Shown here piece after piece: positions 39,983 through 49,173 of a stretch of DNA of 64,000 nt. Made by a program: the position numbers and the translations under genes. This DNA is from Erythrobacteraceae bacterium. Lineage in GTDB: Bacteria > Pseudomonadota > Alphaproteobacteria > Sphingomonadales > Sphingomonadaceae. The first letter of the stretch is position 1. Every line of letters starts with the position of its first letter. The stretch lies in assembly GCA_024642525.1 (NCBI GenBank), contig JAHEAX010000059.1, positions 1 through 64,000 on the forward strand. Direction: 5' to 3'. Below the pieces are notes generated by a model that was given only the letters and a program-made list of their open reading frames with translations, was not told the origin of the DNA and did not search any database.

Positions 39983-42136
39983 ATGATCCGCACCACTTTG
40001 TTGGCAGGCGCTGCCTGCCTGCTTGCCGCTCCGCTTGCCGCACAGGAGGCTTCTTTGCCGCAATATCCTGAAACCCGCACCGAAGGCACAGTCGAAACCA
40101 TCTTCGGTGAAGATGTGGCAGACCCCTATCGCTGGCTGGAGGCCGATGTCCGCAACGACACGCAGGTTGCAGGCTGGGTCACGCAGCAGAACGAAGTTAC
40201 CGAAGCCTATCTTGGCACGCTGCCGGGCAATGCATGGTTCAAGCAGAAGCTTGGCGAATTGCTGGATTACGAACGTTTCGGCATCCCTGTGAAAAAGGGC
40301 TCGCGCTATTTCTACAACCATAATTCGGGCCTGCAGAACCAGTCGCCGCTTTATGTGCAGGATTCGCTGACAAGCGAACGCCGTTTGCTGATCGACCCCA
40401 ACACATGGGCCAAGGACGGCGCAACGGCATTGTCCGACTGGTCGCCATCGCCTGATGGCAAATACCTGCTCTACAGCGTGCAGGACGGCGGAACGGACTG
40501 GCGTATCCTGAGCGTGATGGACGTTGCCACCGGCAAGAAGCTGGATGATGAAATCAAATGGGCCAAGTTTACCGGCCTTGCATGGGTTGGCGAAGAAGGC
40601 TTCTTGTATTCCCGTTTCCCCGAACCGGAAGCCGGTCAGGATTTTCAGGCGCTGAATTACAACCAGGCGCTTTATTATCACAAGCTGGGCACGCCGCAGG
40701 CGCAGGACGTGATGGTTTTTTCGACACCTGACGAACCAAAGCGCGGCAATGGCGCGGGCGTCACCAGTGATGGCCGCTGGGCCGTCATCAGCAGTTCTTT
40801 CGGCACCGATGCCAGACAGGAAATCAACGTAATCGATCTTGAGGCGCGCGGTGAAAAGGGATGGGCAACGCGCAAGCTGGTTCCCGGCTTCGACAATGCG
40901 TGGAACGCCATCGGCGCCGTGGATGGCACGATGTATTTCGTGACCAACAAGGATGCTCCAAAGTACAAACTCGTCTCCATCGATCTCGATGATGCCGATG
41001 CGGAATGGGAAACCGTCATTCCTGAAAGCGATCAGCCGATCGACGGCTCCTCCATTGTCGGGGACAAGTTGGTCGTCACATATCTGAAGGATGCAACCAC
41101 GCGGGCGGCCACTTTCAGCATGGATGGCACACCGCAGGCAGATATTGCTCTGGGCGCGCTTGGCACTGCCAGCGGACTGCGCGGTAAATTCGGCGATTCC
41201 GAAACATTCTATACGTTCACCAGCTTCAACCAGCCCGGCGCGATCTACAGGCTGGATCTCGCCACCGGCGAAACAACGCCCTTCGCTTCGCCGAAGCTGA
41301 CATTCGACCCAGCCAATTATGTCGTGGAACAGCAGTTCTATGCATCGAAGGATGGCACCAAGGTGCCGATGTTCATCGTGCGCAGCAAGGAACTGGCTGA
41401 CACCAAGACCGCGGCCCCCACAATGCTCTATGGCTATGGCGGGTTCGACATTTCACTCACCCCTGGCTTTTCCTCCACCGCAATGGCGTGGCTGGAAGCT
41501 GGCGGAGTTTATGTGGTGGCCAACATCCGGGGTGGTGGTGAATATGGCAAGGAATGGCACGATGGCGGCCGACTGGCCAACAAGCAGAACGTGTTTGATG
41601 ATTTCATCGCTGCTGGCGAATATCTCAAGGCGAGCGGCATAACCACGGCTGACGGTCTTGCCATTCGTGGCGGTTCGAATGGAGGGCTTCTGGTCGGCGC
41701 AGTGACCAACCAGCGACCTGATCTGGTCGATGCGGCGCAGGCGGCTGTTGGTGTAATGGATATGCTGCGCTTTGACCGGTGGACCGCTGGCCGATACTGG
41801 GTCGACGATTATGGCTATCCTTCGAAGGAAGCGGATTTCAAGGTGCTGCGCAGCTATTCGCCCTATCACAACATCCGCAGCGGCGTGGATTACCCGGCTG
41901 TGCTGGTGACCACGGCGGATACGGATGACCGCGTGGTTCCGGGCCACAGCTTCAAATATGCTGCTGCCTTGCAAGCCGCCGATCTCGGTGAAAAACCGCA
42001 CCTCATCCGCATTGAAACACGCGCTGGCCACGGTTCGGGCAAGCCGACCGACAAGGTGATCGAGGAAGGCGCCGATGTGCTGAGCTTCCTCGGTTACTGG
42101 ACGGGGCTGAAGGTTCCTCAAGCAAGCGGCGAATGA
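39983..42136 (+). CDS. Prolyl oligopeptidase family (S9A) serine peptidase, secreted
   Basis: DPYRWLEADVRNDTQVAGWVTQQNEVTEAYL; RGGSNGGLLVGAVTNQRPDL (GGSNGG nucleophile); PTMLYGYGGFDISLTPGFS. Confidence 0.94.
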   Translation: MIRTTLLAGAACLLAAPLAAQEASLPQYPETRTEGTVETIFGEDVADPYRWLEADVRNDTQVAGWVTQQNEVTEAYLGTLPGNAWFKQKLGELLDYERFGIPVKKGSRYFYNHNSGLQNQSPLYVQDSLTSERRLLIDPNTWAKDGATALSDWSPSPDGKYLLYSVQDGGTDWRILSVMDVATGKKLDDEIKWAKFTGLAWVGEEGFLYSRFPEPEAGQDFQALNYNQALYYHKLGTPQAQDVMVFSTPDEPKRGNGAGVTSDGRWAVISSSFGTDARQEINVIDLEARGEKGWATRKLVPGFDNAWNAIGAVDGTMYFVTNKDAPKYKLVSIDLDDADAEWETVIPESDQPIDGSSIVGDKLVVTYLKDATTRAATFSMDGTPQADIALGALGTASGLRGKFGDSETFYTFTSFNQPGAIYRLDLATGETTPFASPKLTFDPANYVVEQQFYASKDGTKVPMFIVRSKELADTKTAAPTMLYGYGGFDISLTPGFSSTAMAWLEAGGVYVVANIRGGGEYGKEWHDGGRLANKQNVFDDFIAAGEYLKASGITTADGLAIRGGSNGGLLVGAVTNQRPDLVDAAQAAVGVMDMLRFDRWTAGRYWVDDYGYPSKEADFKVLRSYSPYHNIRSGVDYPAVLVTTADTDDRVVPGHSFKYAAALQAADLGEKPHLIRIETRAGHGSGKPTDKVIEEGADVLSFLGYWTGLKVPQASGE

Positions 42137-42145
42137 GCTGACAAT

Positions 42146-42200
42146 CTGTCAATCAGCGATGTTCAGGAAAGTATCTATTTTTATGAACATCGCCTGACAG
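42146..42200. repeat. Inverted repeat in intergenic region
   Basis: GCGATGTTCA(42156-42165)/TGAACATCGC(42184-42193) perfect 10 bp, flanked by CTGTCA/TGACAG. Confidence 0.8.
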
Positions 42201-42288
42201 GCCAATTCAGGCAAGCATCACCGCGAATCACTTAGAAGGGGTTCAACGCCAGGGCATTCCCGCACTGGCCAGAAGCGAGGACCCCCTC

Positions 42289-42843
42289 ATGAAGACCATT
42301 TCCAAAGCCCTCATCGGAACCGTCGCCGCTGGAGCGATGGCGATGACTTCCGCAACCCCCGCATTCGCTCGCGACCGCGATGACGGCATCAGTGCCGGCG
42401 ACATCATTGCAGGCGCTGTCATTCTTGGCGGCATTGCGGCTGTGGCATCTGCCGCTGGCAACAACCGCGGATATGACCGCGATTACCGCTATAACGACCG
42501 CAATTATCGCAGTGGTTATGGCCAGGGCAGCCCTCGTGCCGCGGTCGAACAATGTGTTCGTGCAGCGCAGCGGGATGCAAGACGTGCTGGCTATCGCAAT
42601 GCCCAGGTTACCCAGATCCGCGACGTGGATGACACGCGTTACGGCTGGAAGGTAAAGGGCACCATCGAAGTGCAGGGCCAGCGCGGCTACGCCTACGGCA
42701 ACCGGTATAACGACCGCTATGACAACCGTTATGACAATCGTGGCTACCGTTCGGCGAATTACGATAGTGGCCGGTTCACTTGCGATGTTTCGCGTGGCCG
42801 GGTGGTCGATCTCGACTTCCGCGGCGTGCGCGGCCTGAGCTGA
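42289..42843 (+). CDS. Secreted Arg/Asn/Tyr-rich protein, paralog of the next gene
   Basis: Signal peptide; SAGDIIAGAVILGGIAAVASAAGNNRGYDRDYRYNDRNYR; NRYNDRYDNRYDNRGYR repeats; AVEQCVRAAQRDAR. Confidence 0.8.
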   Translation: MKTISKALIGTVAAGAMAMTSATPAFARDRDDGISAGDIIAGAVILGGIAAVASAAGNNRGYDRDYRYNDRNYRSGYGQGSPRAAVEQCVRAAQRDARRAGYRNAQVTQIRDVDDTRYGWKVKGTIEVQGQRGYAYGNRYNDRYDNRYDNRGYRSANYDSGRFTCDVSRGRVVDLDFRGVRGLS

Positions 42844-42955
42844 TTATTGAAGAAGTGACTGCTGGGCGGTTCAGGCTGATGAAAGCCTGGGCCGCCTAGT
42901 TCTGCCTGCAATATTGCGGCATTATGCCGACAGATTCATCAAAGGGATCAAATCG

Positions 42956-43783
42956 ATGACGCGCATTTCCCGTTTTCCTGCCATTGCTGCAGTTGCAGCG
43001 GCCGTTTCGATGGCGGCAACGCCCGCCGCGGCAGCAGAACTGAATGTCAGCCGTTCGAGCGTTTCTGCACCTGCTTATGCTGCGTGGGATTCCGACAGCG
43101 AAAATGCGGCTGCCCATCGCCGGTATCGCGGCTACCGCGACCGGACCAGCGTAGGCGATGTTCTGGCAGGCGTTCTGATTATCGGCACCGTCGCGGCTGT
43201 GGCCAGTGCGGCTTCAAAGTCGAACAGGGACGGCGGCTATCGTGGGCAACCATACCCTTCGCGTCCCTATCCCGACCGCCCTTATGATTACCGCGCCGAC
43301 CGCGGCAATGACCGGTACAACGACAGCCGTGGCATTGATCGCGCGGTCAACATGTGTGTCCGCGAAGTTGAGCGAGACGTCCGTGTGCGCGGTGTGAATG
43401 AAGTTGAACGGTCCGGAGATGGCTGGCGCGTTTCTGGCACGCTCTACAATGGCGATGCTTTCGACTGCACGCTGGGGGCAGATGGCCGAATTGACGACAT
43501 CAATTATTCGGGCCGCGATCTTGGCCGGAATGACCGCATTCAGAACGGACAGGGCGAAGATCGCCAATGGAGCGACGATCGTTATGCCAATGCGTGGGGT
43601 AATGCCCCGCAGCGCACTGCCAGCGCGCCAGCCGCCAACATGCCCGCCTATCCCGGTGGCCCGGTTGACGGTTCTGACGGTTACGAGGCGGATAGCGGCA
43701 TCGATACTGACCCGGGCGATGGCTATGTCGATGAAAGCGCCAATGGCGATGGCCGCTACGGCACTTCGGGTGTCGATAGCTAA
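42956..43783 (+). CDS. Secreted protein, paralog of the preceding gene
   Basis: Signal peptide; TSVGDVLAGVLIIGTVAAVASAASKSNRDGGYRG; AVNMCVREVERDVRVRGVNEVERSGDGWRVSGTL. Confidence 0.8.
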   Translation: MTRISRFPAIAAVAAAVSMAATPAAAAELNVSRSSVSAPAYAAWDSDSENAAAHRRYRGYRDRTSVGDVLAGVLIIGTVAAVASAASKSNRDGGYRGQPYPSRPYPDRPYDYRADRGNDRYNDSRGIDRAVNMCVREVERDVRVRGVNEVERSGDGWRVSGTLYNGDAFDCTLGADGRIDDINYSGRDLGRNDRIQNGQGEDRQWSDDRYANAWGNAPQRTASAPAANMPAYPGGPVDGSDGYEADSGIDTDPGDGYVDESANGDGRYGTSGVDS

Positions 43784-43795
43784 GCTGCAGTCCGG

Positions 43796-44428
43796 TTAGG
43801 TTCCAGTTTCCTCGCCCTGTTCGTCATCATAGGCGGGCAGGGCGAGTTTCCATCTGATTGCAGCGCCGCGCATTGTGAAACCTGCGGCCCATGCAAGCGC
43901 CCATACCAGCAGGTCGGCAATGCCCAGGACAGAACCTGTCATGGTGACAAGAGCTGACAGGGCCGCAGCCGTCACGTAAAGTTCAGGGCGCATCAGGATT
44001 GACGGTTCGCCCGCAATCACATCGCGCACAACCCCGCCTGCACAGCCTGAAACGATGCCCAGCACCATGGCTGGCACGGGCGCAACGCCAAATGCCAGTG
44101 CTTTTGCGGTGCCGAGCACGGCAAAGGCTGCAAGCCCAGCAGCATCAGCCCATTCCAGCAATTCGCCTTCCCACCATCTGCGCGGCGTGAACCACGCAAT
44201 AAGCGCGGTCGCGAAGATGACCGGTGCTACCCACGGGTCACGCAGCCAGAATGCGGGCGTGCCGATCATCATGTCGCGCAGCGAGCCGCCGCCAACGCCG
44301 GTGATGAGCGCGAAAAATGCCATGGTCACGAATGTCTGTCGCAGACGTGCTGCCAGCAATGCGCCTGTCAGTGCGAAAATGGCCGTGCCAGCCAGGTCCA
44401 GTATGGGAGGGAGTGCTGGCGGGTTCAC
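43796..44428 (-). CDS. TRIC cation channel family (UPF0126/YadS-YicG-like) membrane protein
   Basis: LDLAGTAIFALTGALLAARLRQTFVTMAFFALITGVGGGSLRDMMIG...GIVSGCAGGVVRDVIAGEPSILMRPELY; GTG start overlapping upstream stop. Confidence 0.88.
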   Translation of the reverse strand: MNPPALPPILDLAGTAIFALTGALLAARLRQTFVTMAFFALITGVGGGSLRDMMIGTPAFWLRDPWVAPVIFATALIAWFTPRRWWEGELLEWADAAGLAAFAVLGTAKALAFGVAPVPAMVLGIVSGCAGGVVRDVIAGEPSILMRPELYVTAAALSALVTMTGSVLGIADLLVWALAWAAGFTMRGAAIRWKLALPAYDDEQGEETGT

Positions 44429-45126
44429 TTGGCCACTACCCTCGCCTTGCGCCTGCGGAACATCAGCACCGTGCCGAGTAAAGCGCCGATCACTGACAAT
44501 GCGGCGAAAAGTATCAGGATGGGGTGGGACGTATCTTCGCGTTCCTGAAGGTCCATGATGTGCAGGCCCCACATGAAGTCGAACAGCCGCCAGAACGGCG
44601 TCCTTACTGCTTCGATTTTGCCCGTGTCGCGGCCGACATAAACATTGGTGCCATCTGCAAGCGCCACTTGCCAAACGGGAATGGGCCTGCGGAAATCCAT
44701 CGGGACAGCGTCCGCGGCAAAGCCTGTCACGCTGCGAATCGTGTTGCCACCGGCGATGCCGGAGCGGACTATTTTGCGTGCATCATCTTCACTGGTGGGG
44801 GGCAGCAGCTTTCCCGCAGCCGAATAGCGTTCAATGCGCCCATCAGCATAAGTCGCCGTAGTTATCATTGCCCCGTCCCGCATACGCGTTTCAAGAGCGA
44901 TGGGCATTTCGCGTTGCTGGTCCATTGTATCGAACAAGGGGCCGGGGAAACCGGGCAGCGCCTGAGCGGGCTGTTCCAACTGGCGGTCGGTGCCGCGCAC
45001 TTCTTCGATCGGACGGCTGACCATGACGAGGCCGGTGATGGTCCACATCAGGATCGGCACGCCCACCAGCCAGCCAAGCCAGATATGCCAGCGCGCAAAG
45101 CGCCGCATCCAGTGTTGTTTGGCCAT
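44425..45126 (-). CDS. PepSY domain-containing membrane protein
   Basis: RRFARWHIWLGWLVGVPILMWTITGLVMV...YVGRDTGKIEAVRTPFWRLFDFMWGLHIMDLQER. Confidence 0.8.
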   Translation of the reverse strand: MAKQHWMRRFARWHIWLGWLVGVPILMWTITGLVMVSRPIEEVRGTDRQLEQPAQALPGFPGPLFDTMDQQREMPIALETRMRDGAMITTATYADGRIERYSAAGKLLPPTSEDDARKIVRSGIAGGNTIRSVTGFAADAVPMDFRRPIPVWQVALADGTNVYVGRDTGKIEAVRTPFWRLFDFMWGLHIMDLQEREDTSHPILILFAALSVIGALLGTVLMFRRRKARVVAK

Positions 45127-45152
45127 TCCTAAACCTCGTCTTCCGGCCGCGA

Positions 45153-46481
45153 TCAGCGCGGCAATATGGCTGCCATTTGGCGGGCAGCGTCGATACAGTC
45201 CAGATCGCTCCACTTGGGCCCCATCACCTGCATTCCGCACGGCAGGCTGCCCGTGGACCCGACCGGTATGACCGTGCTTGGAAGGTTGGGGAATGTCGCG
45301 ATGCCAGCCCAGGCAAAGCCTTCGGCGAAGGGATGTTCAGCACCGTTTATCATGATGGTGCGATCGCGAACCGTGCGGTCATCATGTTCGAATGCCACCA
45401 CATTTGCAGGAGGGGCAAGGACGAAATCATACTGTTCAAACAGGCGCGCCCACGCCGCCTCGTTGCGTGCTTGCAGGTCAAGAAGGTCGAACCAGTCAGT
45501 CGCGGTTGCGCGCTTGCCATTGGGGCCTGGCATACCGCGTGCCATCGCAATACCGAGCATCCGCATATAATCTGCATGTTGTTCGGCAAGGTCTGGCAAA
45601 AGGTCGCTGCTGCGATCAACCCTGATCCCTGCATTTTCAAGTGCTGCCACGGCAGCGTCAATCGGCCCGGATACCGACGAATCTACCGGACTTGCCGGAT
45701 GATCTGCCACATAGAGCAGGCGCATTTTTTGCAGTGGTTTGGTATGCGACAACAGCGGGATTTGCGCTGTCAGGCGAACAAGCAGTTCCAGATCGTCCGG
45801 GTTTCTTGCAAGCGGTCCGGCAATCGAAAGGATGCCGTCATGTCCGGCAGCCTGCAGGGCAGGGTGGTCATGCCCTGCCTTGCTGATGAGACCCCAGCTG
45901 GTCTTGTGGCCCCACACTCCGCAAAAATGTGCCGGCACGCGGACAGACCCGCCGATGTCCGTGCCATATTCAATCGGCACCATCCCGCTGGCGACTGCCG
46001 CAGCAGAACCGCCTGACGATCCGCCGGGGCTGCGGCCATGGTTATGCGGGTTGTTGGTGCGACCATAGACAGGATTGGTCGACTGCCAGTCTGCAAGATC
46101 GGGCGGGACGTTGGTCTTGCCGAGGAATATCGCGCCTGCTGCCTTCAACTGGCGCACCACGGTGGAATCGGTCGCCGCGATGTTCTTCGCAAAGCGCGTA
46201 CGGCCCCAAGTCGTGGGGAGCCCCGCGATGTCGAAGCTTTCCTTGATCGTCATCGGCACGCCGAAAAGTGGCTGGCCTGTTGCATGGCCATGCCCATCCA
46301 GCGCCCTTGCGGAAGCGCGCGCCCGGTCGAAATCGCGGACGACCACCGCATTTATCGGGCCATCCAGCGCTTCGATCCGGGTGATGGCGGCATCCACCGC
46401 TTCCAGCGGGGAAATCGCCCCATCCCGGATCTGGCTTGCCAGTGCGAGCGCGCCCGGCTCCTTCGTCAGAATTGGAACCAT
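45153..46481 (-). CDS. Amidase signature family enzyme
   Basis: GVPMTIKESFDIAGLPTTWG; SPGGSSGGSAAAVASGMVPIEYGTDIGGSVRVPAHFCGVWG (Ser-cisSer-Lys signature). Confidence 0.93.
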   Translation of the reverse strand: MVPILTKEPGALALASQIRDGAISPLEAVDAAITRIEALDGPINAVVVRDFDRARASARALDGHGHATGQPLFGVPMTIKESFDIAGLPTTWGRTRFAKNIAATDSTVVRQLKAAGAIFLGKTNVPPDLADWQSTNPVYGRTNNPHNHGRSPGGSSGGSAAAVASGMVPIEYGTDIGGSVRVPAHFCGVWGHKTSWGLISKAGHDHPALQAAGHDGILSIAGPLARNPDDLELLVRLTAQIPLLSHTKPLQKMRLLYVADHPASPVDSSVSGPIDAAVAALENAGIRVDRSSDLLPDLAEQHADYMRMLGIAMARGMPGPNGKRATATDWFDLLDLQARNEAAWARLFEQYDFVLAPPANVVAFEHDDRTVRDRTIMINGAEHPFAEGFAWAGIATFPNLPSTVIPVGSTGSLPCGMQVMGPKWSDLDCIDAARQMAAILPR

Positions 46482-46510
46482 CGCCTTTTCTCCCCTCGCA
46501 CTGGATAGAT

Positions 46511-47920
46511 TTACATGTGGATCGGTTTGCCCTGGACCGCCATCGCCGCTTCCTTGATCGCTTCGGAATGCGTCGGGTGGGCGTGGCAAGTATAGGCAAT
46601 GTCTTCGCTGGTGGAACCGAATTCCATGGCCTGCGTGGCCTGGGCAATCATGGTTCCAGCCAGGCTGGCGACAATATGGACGCCCAGAACGCGGTCGGTT
46701 GCTGCATCGGCCACGATCTTCACGAAGCCGTCGGTGTCGCGATTGGTCTTGGCGCGGCTGTTGGCCATCATCGGGAATTTGCCGACCTTCACTTCGTGCC
46801 CGGCTTCCTTTGCTTCGGTTTCGGTCAGGCCGACACCGGCAAATTCGGGCATGGTATAAACCACGCCCGGGATCAGCGCATGGTTCACGATGCCGGTCAG
46901 GCCAGCGATGTTTTCGGCAACCGCGATGCCTTCATCCTCGGCCTTGTGGGCCAGCATGGGGCCAGGAATTACGTCCCCGATGGCCCAGACACCGTCCACC
47001 TTGGTGCGGAAGTCATGGTCGGTTTCGATCTGGCCACGCTTGTTCAGTTCCAGCCCGATCGCATCAAGCGCAAGGCCATCGACATTGGGACGGCGGCCAA
47101 TGGCCACCAGCACATGGCTCGCCTCGATAGTCTCGGCATCGCCGCCTGCAGCAGGTTCTACCGTCAGGCTCACGCCCTTGGCACCAGCTTTTGCGCCGGT
47201 AACCTTGGTGGAAAGCTTGATGTCCATGCCCTGTTTCTTGAACAGGCGGCCTGCTTCCTTGCGCAGATCGTCGTCCATGCCGGGCAGCAATCGGTCGAGA
47301 TATTCGACCACGGTAACCTTGGCGCCGAGGCGCCGCCAGACAGAACCCAGTTCAAGGCCGATTACGCCGCCGCCGATGACAACGAGGTGTTCCGGCACTT
47401 CAGGCAGTTTCAGCGCGCCGGTGGAATCGACAATGCGCATTGCATCATTGTCCACGTCCACACCCGGCAGCGGAGTGACCGATGAACCCGTGGCAATGAC
47501 GATGTTCTTCGCGGTGACAGTTTCGCCGCCCACGATGACAGAATGGGCATCCTTGAAGGCCGCATGCCCCTTCAGCCAGGTGACCTTGTTCTTCTTGAAC
47601 AGGAATTCGATGCCGCCGGTCAGATCCTTAACCGCTGCGGATTTTTCGCCCATCAGCCGTTCGAGATCGAGCGAAACATTGTCCATCTTTACGCCGAAGA
47701 GTTCGAGGTGTCCGCCGGCCTTGGCTTCTTCGAACAGTTCCGAACCGTGCAGCAATGCCTTGGACGGAATGCAGCCGACATTGAGGCAAGTGCCGCCAAG
47801 GGTTTCGCGGCTTTCCACACAGGCGGTTTTCAGGCCCAACTGCCCGGCACGGATAGCGGCAACATAGCCGCCCGGTCCGGCGCCAATGACAAGGACATCA
47901 TAATCGTAAGTATCAGACAT
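46511..47920 (-). CDS. lpdA: Dihydrolipoyl dehydrogenase
   Basis: DVLVIGAGPGGYVAAIRAGQLGLKTACVESRETLGGTCLNVGCIPSKALLHGSELF. Confidence 0.97.
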   Translation of the reverse strand: MSDTYDYDVLVIGAGPGGYVAAIRAGQLGLKTACVESRETLGGTCLNVGCIPSKALLHGSELFEEAKAGGHLELFGVKMDNVSLDLERLMGEKSAAVKDLTGGIEFLFKKNKVTWLKGHAAFKDAHSVIVGGETVTAKNIVIATGSSVTPLPGVDVDNDAMRIVDSTGALKLPEVPEHLVVIGGGVIGLELGSVWRRLGAKVTVVEYLDRLLPGMDDDLRKEAGRLFKKQGMDIKLSTKVTGAKAGAKGVSLTVEPAAGGDAETIEASHVLVAIGRRPNVDGLALDAIGLELNKRGQIETDHDFRTKVDGVWAIGDVIPGPMLAHKAEDEGIAVAENIAGLTGIVNHALIPGVVYTMPEFAGVGLTETEAKEAGHEVKVGKFPMMANSRAKTNRDTDGFVKIVADAATDRVLGVHIVASLAGTMIAQATQAMEFGSTSEDIAYTCHAHPTHSEAIKEAAMAVQGKPIHM

Positions 47921-47930
47921 GTCTTTTTCC

Positions 47931-49154
47931 TCAGAGGTCGATCAGCATCCGCGTCGGATCTTCGATCGCATCCTTGATGATCTTGAGAGCAGTCACAGCT
48001 TCGCGGCCGTCAATCAGGCGGTGGTCATAGGACAGGGCGATATACATCATCGGACGGATAACGATTTGTCCGTCGACGACAACCGGACGGTCCTCGATCC
48101 GGTGCAGGCCGAGCACGGCCGACTGCGGGGGGTTGATGATGGGCGTGGACATCAGGCTGCCGAATACACCCCCATTTGAAATGGTGAAGGTGCCGCCGGT
48201 CATGTCGTCCATCGTCAGCGTGCCGTCCTTCGCGCGCTTGCCGAAGTCGGCAATGTCCTTTTCGATCTGGGCAAAACCCTTCTGGTCCACATTGCGAACA
48301 ACCGGCACGACAAGGCCATTCGGTGCGCTGACGGCAACCGAAATATCGACGTAATCATGATAGACGATTTCATCACCGTCGATCTGGGCATTAACGGATG
48401 GTACATCCTTCAGCGCCAGATGCGCAGCCTTGGCGAAAAAGCCCATGAAGCCGAGCTTGATGTCGTGCTTCTTGGCGAACAGGTCCTTGTACTTGTTGCG
48501 CGCTTCCATCACCGCGGTCATGTCCACATCGTTGAATGTGGTCAGCAGGGCGGCATTGTCCTGCGCGCTCTTCAAGCGCTTGGCGATTGTCTGGCGCAGA
48601 CGTGTCATCTTGACGCGTTCGGTCTTGCGTTCGCCGGTGGCGGCAGGCGCAGCGGTGGCTGGCGCAGCGGAAGCAGCGGGTGCTGCAGTCGAAGTGTCGT
48701 CTCCCTTGGCCTTGGCAGCGGCGACAACATCTTCCTTCGTCAGGCGTCCGTCCTTGCCGGTGCCCTTGACTGCGGAAGGATCAATCCCGTGTTCCAGAAC
48801 CGCACGGCGCACGGCAGGCGACAGGGTTTGCGATGCGTCCGATGCGGCTGCATCTTCACGCTTTTCAGGCGCGGCTTCGGCAGGTGCAGTTTCAGTCTCT
48901 GGTGCAGCGGCAGAAGCGCCTTCTTCGACCGTGGCAATGACGGCGCCAACTTCGACAGTGTCGCCAACCTGCGCTTTCAATTCGCCGATAACACCAGCGA
49001 CGGGCGAGGGAACTTCAATCGCGACCTTGTCGGTTTCGAGGCTGGCGATGGGTTCATCCACCGCAACCGCGTCGCCCGGCTTTTTCAGCCATTCGCCAAT
49101 GGTGCCTTCGGTGACTGATTCGCCCAGTGCAGGGACTTTGATTTCGCTTGCCAT
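47931..49154 (-). CDS. sucB: 2-oxoglutarate dehydrogenase E2 (dihydrolipoyllysine succinyltransferase)
   Basis: Lipoyl domain [45 protein letters not shown]; catalytic [13 protein letters not shown]. Confidence 0.97.
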   Translation of the reverse strand: MASEIKVPALGESVTEGTIGEWLKKPGDAVAVDEPIASLETDKVAIEVPSPVAGVIGELKAQVGDTVEVGAVIATVEEGASAAAPETETAPAEAAPEKREDAAASDASQTLSPAVRRAVLEHGIDPSAVKGTGKDGRLTKEDVVAAAKAKGDDTSTAAPAASAAPATAAPAATGERKTERVKMTRLRQTIAKRLKSAQDNAALLTTFNDVDMTAVMEARNKYKDLFAKKHDIKLGFMGFFAKAAHLALKDVPSVNAQIDGDEIVYHDYVDISVAVSAPNGLVVPVVRNVDQKGFAQIEKDIADFGKRAKDGTLTMDDMTGGTFTISNGGVFGSLMSTPIINPPQSAVLGLHRIEDRPVVVDGQIVIRPMMYIALSYDHRLIDGREAVTALKIIKDAIEDPTRMLIDL

Positions 49155-49173
49155 AATGCCTGTTTCCTAGGGG

